Shown piece by piece: positions 50,131 to 62,560 of a stretch of DNA of 64,000 nt. The stretch is taken from positions 28,370,001-28,434,000 of the forward strand of contig NC_135064.1 of the NCBI RefSeq assembly GCF_051401765.1. Reading direction: 5' to 3'. The notes beneath the pieces are model-generated. The model was not told the origin of the DNA and searched no databases. It was given only the letters and a program-made list of their open reading frames with translations. A program made the translations under genes and the position numbers. Origin of the DNA: Calliopsis andreniformis. Taxonomy: Eukaryota; Arthropoda; Insecta; Hymenoptera; Andrenidae. How positions within the stretch are numbered: the first letter of the stretch is position 1; the number at the start of each line of letters is the position of its first letter.

Positions 50131-50138
50131 TGACGTCA
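50131..50138. promoter_or_regulatory. Perfect CRE-type site TGACGTCA
   Basis: The palindrome TGACGTCA is the consensus full site for CREB/ATF-class bZIP factors. It sits after GGATTAA in a moderately GC-rich patch. About two occurrences of this 8-mer are expected per 128 kb of double-stranded reading, so binding cannot be inferred from sequence alone. Confidence 0.35.
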
Positions 50139-51269
50139 CGGGGAACAGGGAACGCACCTGGCTTCTACGGGGAATCCGCCAATCGACGCGACCCTCCACA
50201 TCCCCATGCCATTCGAGAACCCCATAGGCGAACCCACGGTGACACGCGGCGTAACGCGATACCCACCCCCTTAACCCTCCCTTTGTCGTTAATTTCCTCC
50301 AATCGGGTCGACAAACGCGCTCCCGAGGCGAGCCATATACGGAGCGGTGCTCTGAAGTCTCGCGCAACGAAATTAACGAGTTAATTGTAAATGAACCGAG
50401 AGCGACGCGGACGACGGAGGGTTGGCGAGGGAAGAAATTGGACAAGCGCGGGGTGAATTGTTCCTCGGTCGAGCAAGCCGGCTGCCTTTTTCGCTGCCTC
50501 TGGGAGCTTTGGATGGTGGTTGCTGGCGAACATTTTCAAGGAAATTTGGGTACTTTTTTATTAAATAGAACTCGAGCTAACGGGCACACAATACAGAACG
50601 TCTTTATTTTCCATTCCGTAAAACTTGTGAATTTCTGTCTCCAAATTATCTATTGCAGCGTGCGGAAGCATCTGAAAGAAGCATCCCAACGGGTAGCAAA
50701 GTACGCCTCTGTCTAGAGGAAGCAATAGAAGCAACAATAACATAAGCTAAGCATAAAAAAAATCAGGCAGTTGGAAAGGATTCTGAAAGTGTCGTTCCAG
50801 TGACGCTAGCAGAGAGCGAAGGGTCTCGGCGTTGTTTGATCTACAGACCTGGGACGATTTTATTGTCTTATTGCGTCGTCTCCGCGATCCCTCGACTCCC
50901 CATTCACCAACTCCACGACACGTTTATGAATTTACAGCGGGCTTTGTGGCGGTCGCCGGTAATCCAACGGGCGGCTACCTACCCGTTTATTGGGCCCTTT
51001 GTTATTAGCCACCCCGTGCAGAAAGTTAGAGAGAGAGAGAGGACTCTAGTGGGGGTGGAAGGAAGGGGGTGCGAGGAACGTTTTCCTTTGCGTTGCGCAA
51101 CCCCCTGAAAAGACGGCACGCCGGAGCCTTTTCTCGGCGTAATTAAGACGCGAGCCGTACATCGTTGCTAAGCGGGGAGAATCTTTAGAAACTTTTCAGC
51201 CGAAAAGATGGATGCAGGAAAAGGGGGAAAGGGTTGCAGACCCGCTGATGATGCATAAATTAGGTACGC

Positions 51270-51333
51270 TAATGGCCCGGTCGGCAGATATAGACTGAGA
51301 AAAGACTCGGGAAGAAAATATTAATGGCCCGGT
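51270..51333 (+). repeat. 12-bp direct repeat, 52 bp apart
   Basis: TAATGGCCCGGT occurs exactly at 51270-51281 and 51322-51333. The core joins a homeodomain-like TAAT to a GC-rich half. It may be a duplicated regulatory site or a chance repeat; the exact length makes chance unlikely within so short a distance. Confidence 0.7.
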
Positions 51334-54300
51334 TCCTACACTGTCTTGGAAAAATCGGGACGACGATACGGTAATTAGGATCCTCCGCTTCTCCGCCGCC
51401 GCTGCTTCTCTAATGGCAACGTGGCGTGGGTTTCTGGGAACAGCTATCGGTAGAATATTAGTCAGGGTTTGCGTGTGGTCTATTTCCATCGATATTTGCC
51501 TTTCTATATTTCTTCCTATTTCTTTTCTCCACATATGGTAAATGCCTCAGTGGCCAACCGTATCTCGGTACTTGAATCCTAATGCTAATTTTATTCAGAT
51601 TCCAATATAGATAGACCAAGTATATCTATTCAGTGAACACGATTAAAGTGTTGGGATATGCATTTTTTGGTTGCATACTTGCTAGAACATTTGACATCTT
51701 AAGGGGCCAGAAAAAAATAATTTTCCAATACACATTTTACAACATTAATCATTCTGTGAATAAACAACAAGAGAAATCAAGAATCATGCTAAGAAGCTCT
51801 CAGCTTTATCCATCGGAATTGCTCAGAGCACATAAGCCGAGCAAACATCTCTGTTCTCGTCATCTCAAGTCCCTCAGAGCCATCGGTAACGCGTGTAACG
51901 ACTGCAATCACGAGCGTAGAGCAGGATTCAAGTCTGGTAGCCATTGTCCTACGAGGTCACGTACGCTGAAGGCACGATCAGTCGAGAGAAGGTCTCCTCG
52001 CGAGGGCTTTGCGAGCAGTAATTCCACGTCCCTCCCCCGCGCGATCCTCAGGGTCGATCCTCGTCCAAACACCCCCGCCAGCGGCTCGACGCGTTTCACC
52101 TCCGTGCCTGCTCGCCTCGATTATTGACGACCATTCACGACCGACGTTTCTCGCTAATCAAGAACATTGTCAAGGGTGGTGACCTTCGATTGTCATCGAT
52201 CATCCTTGTACCTTACTAGAATAATTTTATCATTCGAGAAATGCGTTTTAGTTGCGTATCCTTTTTCGATTCTAATGGAGATTCAGAGCATCAGAGGGAC
52301 AGATTAAAAGGGATGATGAAGAAGGTAGTCTCGGTAATAGTAACAGTCTGCGGTAACGAAGAACGCGAGCTATTTAGTCGTTTCAGTAGATGAAGCCCCT
52401 TTCAGCAAATATCTCTGGAATGGGGTCCCTTGGAATTCGTTGTACGCAAAATTTCGAGTGGCAACTCGAGCATAGAGCCGTCAAGTATATACAACGGAAC
52501 AGATATTTATCCAATGGAGAGAGAAACGCGTAGTTAATAAACCCTCTACAAGTTTAAAACTATCCCATCGTTCCTCTAACGCCAACAGTAACCGATAGAT
52601 CTGTGAGACACAGGAAACGATGGATAACGAGGGGAAAGGCTCTCGCAAGTATTTGTATAGGCAAGCCAGAGTACATAGATGGAAGGAGACCATCGGAGTG
52701 GCGATTGGGTTTAATTCGAAGCGGGCGTCAAAAGCGGAGTCGATGATGGTGCCTGGTCGACTCGAAATGGATGGTTTTCAGCCGATGGTACCGGGGGACC
52801 AGCCGGCCGCTGATGTTATCTGGTACGGTGGGAGGCATCCGCCGATATGTATACAATGCCATAGGTCCGTCGGGATTATTACAGCCTTGACAAATTGCCG
52901 CGGTGAAGGCCGATCCCGGTAATTACGGGGCAGAGGGACGCGGATATAAGGACCAGTCCACGGCATACACACCAGGCTACACGATCGCGTGGTTCGTTTC
53001 TGTGTTCGCGATCGGTTGCCTTCTCACTCTGATTGCTTGGACACGGCTCGTTCCTATTGGAAAAGCTTTTTCATGCCGTCGGTTCACGACATTCGGACGT
53101 GACGGTGTGCGCCGTCGTTCAGCCGCATTCTAGCCAGAGGAACTGCCATCGTGCATCCTGCTTCCCGTGGAACTGAGCAACCGATTGCTACCATCAGCTA
53201 GGCGCTGTCGAGTGGGGTGAATTGCATGGCTTCGAGGGGGTCATTCGATTCTCTCTACAGTATACACTGTACATCACTGACTTCAGTTTGCAAGCTACAT
53301 TTAAGGCGTTAATATGATCGTCTCTGTAAGTTGACATAGACTCAGGACTCTACACTCTACCTTTAATATCGTATCTTCCAGTATCGAGCCCACTTTTCCT
53401 GCGTTCTCAGTTCTAATCCTCTACGATTCCCAAATCACATCCCTGTCCTCTGCGAATCGTAACTGTTTCCAGCTTCGAGAACCGTCCACCTTTCCCAGAG
53501 TACCGTGGCGTGGCAGGAAGACAGCCTTGCTGGAGAGGAACGAGTCGTCGAAAAGAGAGGAAGGACAGGCTGGTTCGGATGTACCGACGTGACTAGCCAC
53601 ATCTCTGCCCCCTTCCCCCTGGTTTTTTCTATAAAAACCCTCGGCCGGATCTCGGTTAATGGTGGATGGCAGTTGCAGGAGGGCAGGACGTCAGGCCGTC
53701 GGAACGGAGCGCGAGCATCCACCTATCTTGATGAGATCTTGTTTTCCGTGGGATCCCCCGCGGCGCGCCGCGATTCGTTCTCCCCGTGTTCAACTGTTCC
53801 CGTTCCAAGTGCCGTCGTCGGAAAATCACCGACAGGGACGCGTACGCACGGCGCGCAATCGGACGCAAGCAGGACTGAGCAGCCTGTGTTTTCGGCGTCG
53901 CGCGTTACCAGGGGTTAGAGAGGTCGCTGAACGGATTACGCATCAATTTGCTGCGGGGGAAACGTGTTGTTCGTGGACTGTGTTCAAGATTACGATTTCA
54001 TTCTGTGGAGCAGGTTATGGGTGAAGAGTGTGGAACTCTCAGAGCGAGATTTTTTATGGAAGATGGACTAAATTGTGGGGTTGTTTTTAATTACATTACT
54101 TTTAATTTAATTATATTTTAGTTTTGAGAGGATAATATGCGAGAATAAATTATGTTTCCTTAGTGTCATCCTGCTCCACTTGGATGACTATTCAAGCGAA
54201 TGATGGTTCAGGAGCTCTCCAGTGTAATATCAGCTCACTTTATTCTATTTTAGTCTTTAGTAGATAATTTCTACCAGCGTAATTGCAAAAAAGAGAGGAT

Positions 54301-55299
54301 AGTGACGATTAATCGGTTCGTTTACTGAAAGGTCGCAAAAATGAACCCCCCCAAAAGGAAACGGATCGTTTCTTCTTTTTCCGTGGAGGGCCAGGCTCCC
54401 TGCCCGGATGTTTGCAGGAAGCCCCGGAGATTCAACCCTAAAACGGCGCGGCGACCGACAAAAAAGGGGAGGACTTTACTGCGTCCTAATTGGAATGACA
54501 GAGACGTCAATGGCGGCGACGGTCGAAGAGGCCGTAAACGTTGGTTACGGGTGTAAACTACGGATTTTAGTGTCACCGGGGGTTTCCTCAGCTCCCTTCC
54601 CCCATAAGATGCTCTGTTTATGGGGTTGCGTAACCGCCCTCGTAAACTAAAGTGCGCATTAACAAATGAAACGATTACACGGCTGGCGTTACCTGCCCCT
54701 TTCAACTTTCAAGAATTCTGGTGGCCTCTCTTTGTTTATTGGGGAATCGCTTGCGGTCAGAGGGTGATAAAGTGGTATTTATGTGCACTTGGATTGCTGT
54801 AACTTATTTTAAGCCCATAATACCGAATTGAAGTTCCAAATGTTGAATATCAAAAGTGTGGGACTTCTGCTCTTGTGGCAAACAATCAAAAAGCTAATTT
54901 ATATAAAAGTAAAATATGTAGGTACATTGATTAATTAATAAATACACCACTATAGCAAGACAAATGAAGAAAATACTGTCTACCTGCTCAAAGATTCTAT
55001 AAATCTATCTTTCACTCTAATAAGTTTGACGATACAATAATGTCTTCTCCAATATCTGAAAGATAATTTGTATCCCGAGTGTGACTCGTTAATACAAGGC
55101 AATCAGTTAACGTGACTATTTGCTCGTATTAATAATCAACCCTATCATTCCTAGCAATCCTAATAGCTACCCATAAAAGTTGAAAAGGAAAGTGTACTGG
55201 TGTCTCGACAGTGGTTCAGACAGAACGCAAGCTATAAAAGGACTCCATAAACAAAGGATCGAATATTACAGCACATAAATTACTATGTACTCGTACATT

Positions 55300-55840
55300 C
55301 ACTCAAAGTGTCAGCTAATTGACACGAATTTGAACGGTAGCCGTGGCAGTTGGAACCCAGTAAATTTCACCGGCGAACGATTGGCCCGGTTTGTTTGCAG
55401 CTGATTAGCCGCGCGAGCATTTTGTTCCCTTCCCCATTGTTTATCCTTTTCGCGGCAGGCACTCGCGTACGCGAGCGTGCGCGCGCTCCGCTCCCCAGCC
55501 GCCACAGTCCGATTGTTCTCCGTTGATTCGCAGTCAATTACGATGCGGAGCGGTGCATGCGCGCGATATATTAATAAGTGGAATATAAATACTCCGGTTG
55601 TCCGTGTACACGCGCGCGATCCAGGATATAAATAGTCCAGGCCGCGGCCGCGCCGCCCGCGGAATACTAAACAGCCACTGATTTACATCACGCCCAGCGC
55701 GGCCCGTTACGCTGCGCACAATGTGTGATTTCACCGAGATCGAGGCCCGATAATTAAGTTCGTTAGAATAGCTCGCCGAGTGATTATTATGCCTGCGCCT
55801 CGGCTTTAATTAATCCGCTAATAAACGTCGTTCCTGTTAG
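55300..55840. promoter_or_regulatory. Candidate conserved regulatory block
   Basis: AT-rich homeodomain-type cores (CTAATTGAC near 55315, TCAATTACG near 55535, ATAATTAAG near 55751, TTAATTAATCC near 55806) are interleaved with very CpG-rich words, including GCGGCCGC near 55644. Two nearly identical TATAAATA-bearing 15-mers lie inside it. The minus-strand frame 55311-55505 has no known motif. The texture suggests a developmental enhancer or promoter, but conservation is untested. Confidence 0.3.
55581..55638 (+). repeat. Twin TATAAATA-containing 15-mers, 43 bp apart
   Basis: GAATATAAATACTCC at 55581-55595 and GGATATAAATAGTCC at 55624-55638 match at 13 of 15 positions and each contains a TATA-box consensus. 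GCGCGAT words precede both. No TCAGT-type initiator lies about 30 bp downstream of either, so a tandem core promoter is possible but not supported by an initiator. MEF2-like sites are an alternative reading of the same AT core. Confidence 0.6.
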
Positions 55841-56549
55841 CAGTGGCAATCGTTATCATTGTGAAGTGCGCGAGGGATAGGTGCGCCCCAGCAATCGTTT
55901 CCTCTGGACCTTTGAATCGTCGGGGAAAAAAGAGTAACAAAGTTGGAAGGGAATAACGGTGGAGTTCGAAGGAACGGAAGGGCCAGTCAGACGGAAGGAA
56001 TGAAGAATAGCTGAGCTTTTCCTGCCGATAGGTATAGACTGTGTTTACCTTTGTTTCTCCGTGGATGTTGAGAGCAAAGAAGTGTATTTGCAAAGTGGTC
56101 GATATTGCCTCGGATTCTGGGGTGATACTTGGCCAGCTTTTGGAGTAATCAAGGGACATGAATTCGTAAGCGTGAACTGAGTTTGCACAATAGCCACTCT
56201 GTGTAGTCTGATTATCTACTTTGTTCTGGAAATTATTCAAAATATGAAGAAACGGATGAAAGGAGTCAGAGTTCGCAGAGATTAGAACTCTTGAAGTTAG
56301 AAGCAGGATCATTTTTATTATTATTAAGCAATTTAGAATTTGGAGCTCTTATGACTCGGTGAACTGAAATTCTAATGCTCTACCTTCTACAAAGATCCAG
56401 GACCAGCTAGAAGCATACCTCGCAATGATTCATCCGAGTATTTCCTCTGTATCTCAAATTAGTTGAAACAACATAGGACCAAGTCCCAAAGGAAAACAAG
56501 CTACGTCTCGTGAATATTAAGGAATAGACAATTTAAGAGATACCCCATG
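55841..56549. other. Non-coding stretch
   Basis: A minus-strand frame of 164 codons (55818-56312) is open here but shows no known domain and a composition like random translation. Nothing else is recognised. Confidence 0.55.
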
Positions 56550-56860
56550 AAAGTAGTTCGTTCCTCGGAGGATTAATCGTAAACATCGACAGCGCTGAGA
56601 GCGCAAAGTCGATGTTAATTAAAGGTTGAAAGTCGCGTCGATTTTGGCCATAGCCCGATCGTATGATAATCGCCAGTTTGCTTTCTTGTAATTAGAAATT
56701 TATGCACTAGTTGGCGGGCGTGTTATTCAAATGTGACACCACACTTCGGCCCGGGCCGAACGCGGCGTGTATCACGGCATAATAATATGCGATATTTATG
56801 TCCGCGTGGACGCCCGCCATTAATTATCGCCCCTAATGGGACAAGGCAGGAGGACAACGC
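56550..56860. promoter_or_regulatory. Candidate regulatory block rich in homeodomain cores
   Basis: The block contains TTAATTAAAGG near 56615, GTAATTAGAAATTTATG near 56690, ATATTTATG near 56793 (a Caudal/Abd-B-like TTTATG core), CATTAATTATCG near 56818 and an AATGTGACACC T-box-like half site near 56730. CpG-rich words fill the gaps. This density in about 300 bp suggests an enhancer, but it is inference from motif words only. Confidence 0.3.
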
Positions 56861-59800
56861 GCGTTACACATCGAATACCTAACCCTCCATCATTCGACGT
56901 CTCTCGACCCCCTCGAGTCTCGCCGCTCAACACTCGTTGGAATTTAATCGGTGGTTGTATGCGCTAAATTCATATATTTCGGATACATATAGAAGGATGT
57001 TGAGATATTCAAATACACAAATTCTTATTTCTTTCAATTCCCATCGCCTGTTTCCCTGCAAGTAGTTTCACGTGCAGATCCGAAAAATGTAACTATAACG
57101 GGACACTTCTGTGCTACCTTGTAGTTCGCATACATTTTGCATAAATATTCGCAGCCTAACGATGAGATATGTTAAGTAGGAATACACTAGCCGAATGATG
57201 AAGATTCTCCACGGGCTTTCTCTTTTGTACTGTTGTGGCGGTCTATTGCGCAGAACTTCAATTGTTCTGACTGCGTACAATGTTAATGGTCTGATTGGGC
57301 ATTCCTTCTTGAGAAAGAAAGAACTTTTCTTTGTAGCTCTTAGCAAGCATACCTTTGTTATGGAAGAGAATGACTAATCGACTTAGGAGTCTGTTTCAAG
57401 CTTCCTGAGCGGGGCTCCGTCTTTCTTAGATAGGATTTCAGGCAGTTTTGGCTTCTGTGAATCTGCTATAGATAATTTCACAGATAACATCTCATTTCAA
57501 CCAACAGAGTTTCAAGCAAGAAACCTATTCCCTAATGTCGCATGGGAAAATCAATCGAACCCCCGACTCCCTGGCAAACCTTTCCCCCGAAAACGAGAAG
57601 AAGCGAGAAACAGGGAAGAGAAGAGAGCACAGCTGCCGTCTCGTAAAAGCCAATCAAGTGTGCCACGCAAGCGGTCGCTTTCAACGCGTCTTTTAATAAA
57701 GCCTGATTCGAGATAGCGCCTCGGTCAGCCTTTCCTTCGGCCGGGACGGGTGTTAATGGCGTACCGAAAGACAACGGGGGGTTGGAAAAAAAGGACCGCC
57801 GGCCAACCCACCCTCCCCGCTGCCAACAACCCCTAGGGCGAGCGACTAACTTCTTGACACCGCGGCAACAACGCTAGATAACGATCCCCTGGCGACGTAC
57901 GTATGCGTGCCGCGTAAACGTTTGTTACCGCGCGCGATTAACAGCGCAAGCTTTCATTACCTTGACGCTCGGGAGATTTCATTAACCCGATTTATGGTGT
58001 TGGAGGGGATGGAAATCGTGGGCAGGTAGGCCTTTAAAAAGCATTCAAGGTTTCAGACTTCTATGATTCCAACAACGTTCGAAGCATCTCAATATGTTGA
58101 CTGTTGCATCTAATGCAACAGATATTTTGATCTTTGTTCTTCCAGATTCTATCGTGGTTCATTTTTGTATGGTACTTCTACAAGTAAAGATAAGCGGTCG
58201 CTGAAGAGTTGAAAGAGGATTTTCAGATACAGAATCTACTACATAGATTCTCCTCACGATGCAAAGTCAGTAGTGGCCAATTTCCTTCGTTTGCTGACGC
58301 CAGGACAAAAAAACTAAGGAATCGGCCAAAAACCTTCAACATGTCCACACGACTAGACATCAGTTTCTTCGCCTTCCGTGTTTACATGAACCGGTTTTTT
58401 CAGCCGTCTAGACCGTCTTCCGTGGAAGTAGAAAAAAAGTCTGTTCAGCTTTTTCTATTCGATCGGTGGACGCCCGAAGGGCAGAGCAAGACAGAGCGTC
58501 GCATTTCGCCTATTCCCCATCAACAGTTTTTCACCCAGAGCTCATACTGCCTTCACTCTTCCTTGTCTTAAGCGCTAAGTCAGGACTCTTCAAGTGAACT
58601 CTGTCGATTTTTCCAATTAATTTCCGCCGTTAATTTTTTGCCCTCTCCACGTCACCACGAGAAAGTTCCAATTAAATGATTTCCGCTCACCGTGCTTTTC
58701 AGTCATGCCCCGTGCCCCGTGCGTCTTGACAGCACGGATTTCGTGGCTCGAAAGGTGTCGAGGGCCACGCGGCTAACGAGCCGTGACGTCGCTGAATTCA
58801 GGCCCGCAGTGATACAGTCGATCGTTTCGCCAGGTTCTCGGGGAGGGCGACGGGCGAACGGGGAAGAAAAGAGTCGTGATCCGTTTCGAGACACACCCGT
58901 CAGGGATAATCTGAAACGGGCGGGGAACAGGCGTCGGCAAGGTGCCACGATTTCGTAGCGCTCGGATCAACCTTTCTATCTTCTGCGACCAGCATTATCG
59001 ACGTAACGCTCCACCTGTGTATCGATTGTTCTTCGAACGATGGAAACACCGATCTCCCGCTTCTCCGCGATTTTTACCCCCCGATCCTTATTCTTCCGCC
59101 GCCGATCGACGATAGAGCGCCGTGTCTTCGAGATCCGGCCGACCTTTCTCTGTTCCCACGCGTGAAATCGGGACGAGGAGTGGACGATTTCTTCGAGCAC
59201 ACCTCGGACACATTGTCCAGTGCATTGTGCCTAGAAATTGCCTACTCGAGCGCTGGATCGCGGTACGCACTTGCAGCCTCGATCGACTCCATTCGCCTCG
59301 TTATCGATCGATCTGTCTCTCGTCAGGCCTCGGGTATCCCTGATGTATGAACCTATCCAGCCTGTTTCTCGTATTTGTAGACTGACTAGCTATTACTGTG
59401 ATTTTCTTGATCGCTTGATTGGTGCTCTAAGGTAACACTCTATACTCTATAGAGATATCTCTGACACCTCCCTGCGGTAAATTCCGTCCCTTCTTTTATT
59501 GTGGTATTCTGATCTGCAGATATTTTTTCGTGTAGAATGGCAGTGATAGGTGTGATCGTTTATCTAAAGATTAAATAGCTGTTCGAACAGTCAATATCTG
59601 AAATAGCATAAAATTCCCGTAGCCACTCACCTGTAGTGAAGTCACCCAACTTAACACCTAGGAAATACTTTCAATTAGTTGTGTGGCTTATAGATAGTGA
59701 TCAATAATAAATCTTTCCATCACATCAGCTGATGCAAATATACTACTTCTGTCCTAACTTTACTTCTTTTCTTCGCTTTATCGAAACTGCTCAGGTTGAA

Positions 59801-62199
59801 ATTACTGTTTGCCACAGATTTAGCCGCAGGAATACGTGCAAATTAGAAATCCTTCGAAGCATGATACACGGTGTTGATGCAAACGGGGATTTGGCACGCT
59901 GGTAAGAGGTTCCTGACGCGAACGGTACCATGGGCATACGGAGCGAGCAGCCGAAGAAGGAGATCCGTATCTTCACGCTGCGTGGCCGCGTAGCCAGAGA
60001 TGGAACGCCGACAGCTTGACAAATTACTCCCTGATTCGCGTTTTCGCTAAAATCAATCACCCCGCCGTTACCGTGTCACCTTTGCACTCTGCTACACCGG
60101 TAATTACCAGATTCTCGGCTAATTACGTTTCAGTGCACCATTCAATACACCTCCAATTCGACCCCCTTTGAATCTTCGCCCGTGATTACCTTCTTCCACG
60201 TGATTGTTTTTCCACCCATTCCAAGTTTTCGTCTAACGAAATAGGATGCTCCACTCCGAGGATATTTTTATCTCTAAGTTAAGTATAGAATAGATACTAA
60301 TAAAATAGTGTAAATGTCTATGTACTCGACAGATCAGCTTGAACATTTCGGAAGTCTACAATTTTATTTAATTTTAATAAAAAAGTTCGTCTGCACTATA
60401 GATATTACCTTACAATATAGATATTGTACAAGACATTGCATCCTCTACAATAGAGCGATAGGTTACATAATTAAAAAAAGTGACAGACCAAGGAGCCACA
60501 CGCTGTAGTTTCGTGGGAATAGAAAGTTATCTCCATCGAAACACCTGTCACTGTGGTGGCCGTAAAGTTAATAACAAACAAACATTATAATGATTTAAGC
60601 GGAAGAAAAAGGAGGCTTGAGGTAAATCCAAGCTGGCCAGAAGCTCCGCCTTATAGTGATTTCACGCGGATCAAAAGGCAAGTTCGCCAATATTGCCCAT
60701 TGTCTTTCTCGAAAGTGGCAACGATAGCGTTCCCGCTAAAATTAATTACACTTTCGATAGCTGCAGCCGGGCTGAGGAGAAGCCCCAGGAATCGTTCTGG
60801 CGTTCTTGCTGACGCATTCTGCACGGCTGCGCGTGTATCGGCGGCAGCATCCCCGAGCGCGGCGCCCACGGAGAAATCAGGACCCGAGCCTCTAATAAAA
60901 AGATACGGGAAGACGATAATGCAGTCTCCAGAAGGTCCTTCGGAGGCACAATGGGATGTATCATGACTGGATGACACGGCCGTTTCTGTCAATGACTACC
61001 CATGGATCCGACGATGCGCCCTAAGGTCTCTATACCTTCGCGGGTTTCGATTTCTCCATTTCTCTTTCCTACCCCGTTCTGTTAGCGAGCTCTCGCTCGA
61101 GGTGTCATGCGAGTCACGCGTTCTTCTGCGAACCTGTCTCGAGGTAAGGACGACGTTCGATAAATGTTTCTTTGCGGATTTGAGGGATCCAGGTTGGTAA
61201 TGAATCCCATGATGAACTGGGCTGACTTGGACCAGAGATAGAAAGTGATCTGAATTCTTGAGTCTTGACTGTAGTGCAGTTTTTAGGGTTCCAAGTGGAC
61301 ATGCTGATCTGTGATCAAAATTAATAAAATTCTCAACGCTGTGTTAATTATAAGTGATCTGATAGTACAATATGAAGTTTCCAGCAGCAAAAGTAAGTTA
61401 GGTACTTAAAATTGCGCAAATCACGCAGCGACGTGGATCGTGAAATAAAGGGAAACGCAGCGTCTGAAAGGCAAAGGGGTGTAACGCGATTCGATGTTGG
61501 AAGACTCATCGAAGAAGAGTCCCCCAGAGAGGCCGGTGACAGGGGAACAAAAGGCTGTCGGTAGGCTTTTGCGGGCAGAGGCAGTGTTTTCCAAAATTCG
61601 TAGCAGCGGGTAGCGATTGTCCTAAGCGCCTCGGGGGCCCTTTCAAAGGGAGTCGCCCGCTGACGATCGCGTTGCGCTCGCCAACGATCCACGGCTGTTT
61701 ACCGTGCGGCATTCTCAGCCGAGGGATCTCGATAATTTCGATAATTCCTTTGTCGTTTTCCCGTTTTCGTTCCGTCCATCGCTCGCGCACGAAGAAGCAC
61801 GAAAAGGCCAGCCGAGAAATTTGACCTACACCATTTTTGACGAAATTGCTCGTTTCAGTGCCGCGAAACGCATGGCCGAGTGGATTTGGGAAGGAACGAA
61901 TGGGGAAATGAACGAGAATTTGCCTATGAAACGGCTGTTAAGGAATTATGTAAAGAAGTGAGGGAAACTGGAGAGTTTTACTCCTCACTCTGCAAGTCTA
62001 ACTCGCTGCTGGTCTCTCAGTGTACCTTAGCTATGAGAAAGCTATCATACTGTTTCCCAAAGAATAAATGTATCACGAAGCTGCGTCTCCCTCCACTTTC
62101 CCCAGCTACCGATGTCTCAATAAGAATCGAACAACTGCTGTTCAGCGTCGTTCCAAAAACGATTCCTTGGACCAATGAGGGGGTCGAAGAGAATTACTG
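56861..62199. other. Non-coding stretch, no gene recognised
   Basis: No exon or RNA gene is recognised. The patch 60553-60992 is open on both strands (137 codons +, 113 codons -). The minus version has an Ala/Gly-rich, partly hydrophobic composition but no known motif and no good splice flanks. A second TAATTA-rich piece lies at 60090-60135. GC-rich patches at 57750-57900, 58690-58960 and 58980-59340 show only composition-driven frames. Confidence 0.55.
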
Positions 62200-62560
62200 C
62201 GGGAAAAGAAGCGAGCGCTGGTGGGTTTTCCCATGGTAGCCGCGGAGAACCGAAGCGATAACGCGAGATATAGCGGCAAGGCACGCGATCGGCCCCTTCT
62301 CCCCCTGGCAAATTGATACGACCGAATAATAACTTTATCTCGACCGGTGGCCACCTTGAATGGACCGATCAATTCGCCTAACGTCTTTTTAACCCAATTA
62401 ATTAGCGCTGCTGCGCCAGCTAATGCGAAATACTTGTAGTTGACCGGCAGTGACGTCACCGGCGCGTCATCCGTCCAGAGCATCCCCCGCGGAACGACGC
62501 CCCCTCGCTTCCGCCGCCCCTAATAGATATTAATCGCGCGCGCGCGCGCTCGACTCCAAC
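62200..62560. promoter_or_regulatory. Candidate regulatory block with CRE site
   Basis: CCAATTAATTAGCG near 62394, GCTAATGCG near 62420 and a perfect CRE-type TGACGTCA at 62451-62458 lie within 70 bp. They are followed by a (CG)7 run at 62535-62549. The flanks show the same AT-core and CpG-spacer texture as the other candidate blocks. A minus-strand frame overlaps it (62142-62483) but has no recognised domain. Enhancer function is inferred. Confidence 0.3.
62535..62549. repeat. (CG)7 dinucleotide run
   Basis: Fifteen bases of alternating C and G follow TTAAT. Alternating CG is the classic Z-DNA-prone sequence, and an intact run implies little methylation-driven decay here. Confidence 0.95.

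Larger units (their letters stand above)
46665..55299. other. Non-coding stretch, no gene recognised
   Basis: About 8.6 kb without a recognisable exon, RNA gene or transposon. It holds a 7-bp hairpin (49040-49059), a perfect CRE-type TGACGTCA at 50131-50138, a short GA run (51029-51041), a 12-bp direct repeat (51270/51322) and a TATAAAAG word at 55233-55240 without a clear initiator. GC-rich patches at 48000-48600, 50100-50450 and 53440-53940 open frames on both strands. Confidence 0.6.

Noticed and set aside
51633..52127. 164-codon + frame
   Set aside because: It has no ATG at its start, no domain, and an Arg/Ser-rich C-terminal half typical of GC-patch translation.
55818..56312. 164-codon minus frame
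   Set aside because: It has no recognised motif, and its composition resembles random translation of mixed-GC DNA.
60553..60992. Overlapping + (137 codons) and - (113 codons) frames, the latter Ala/Gly-rich
   Set aside because: Both strands are open together. There is no known motif, and no donor/acceptor pair frames an exon. Composition is a sufficient explanation.
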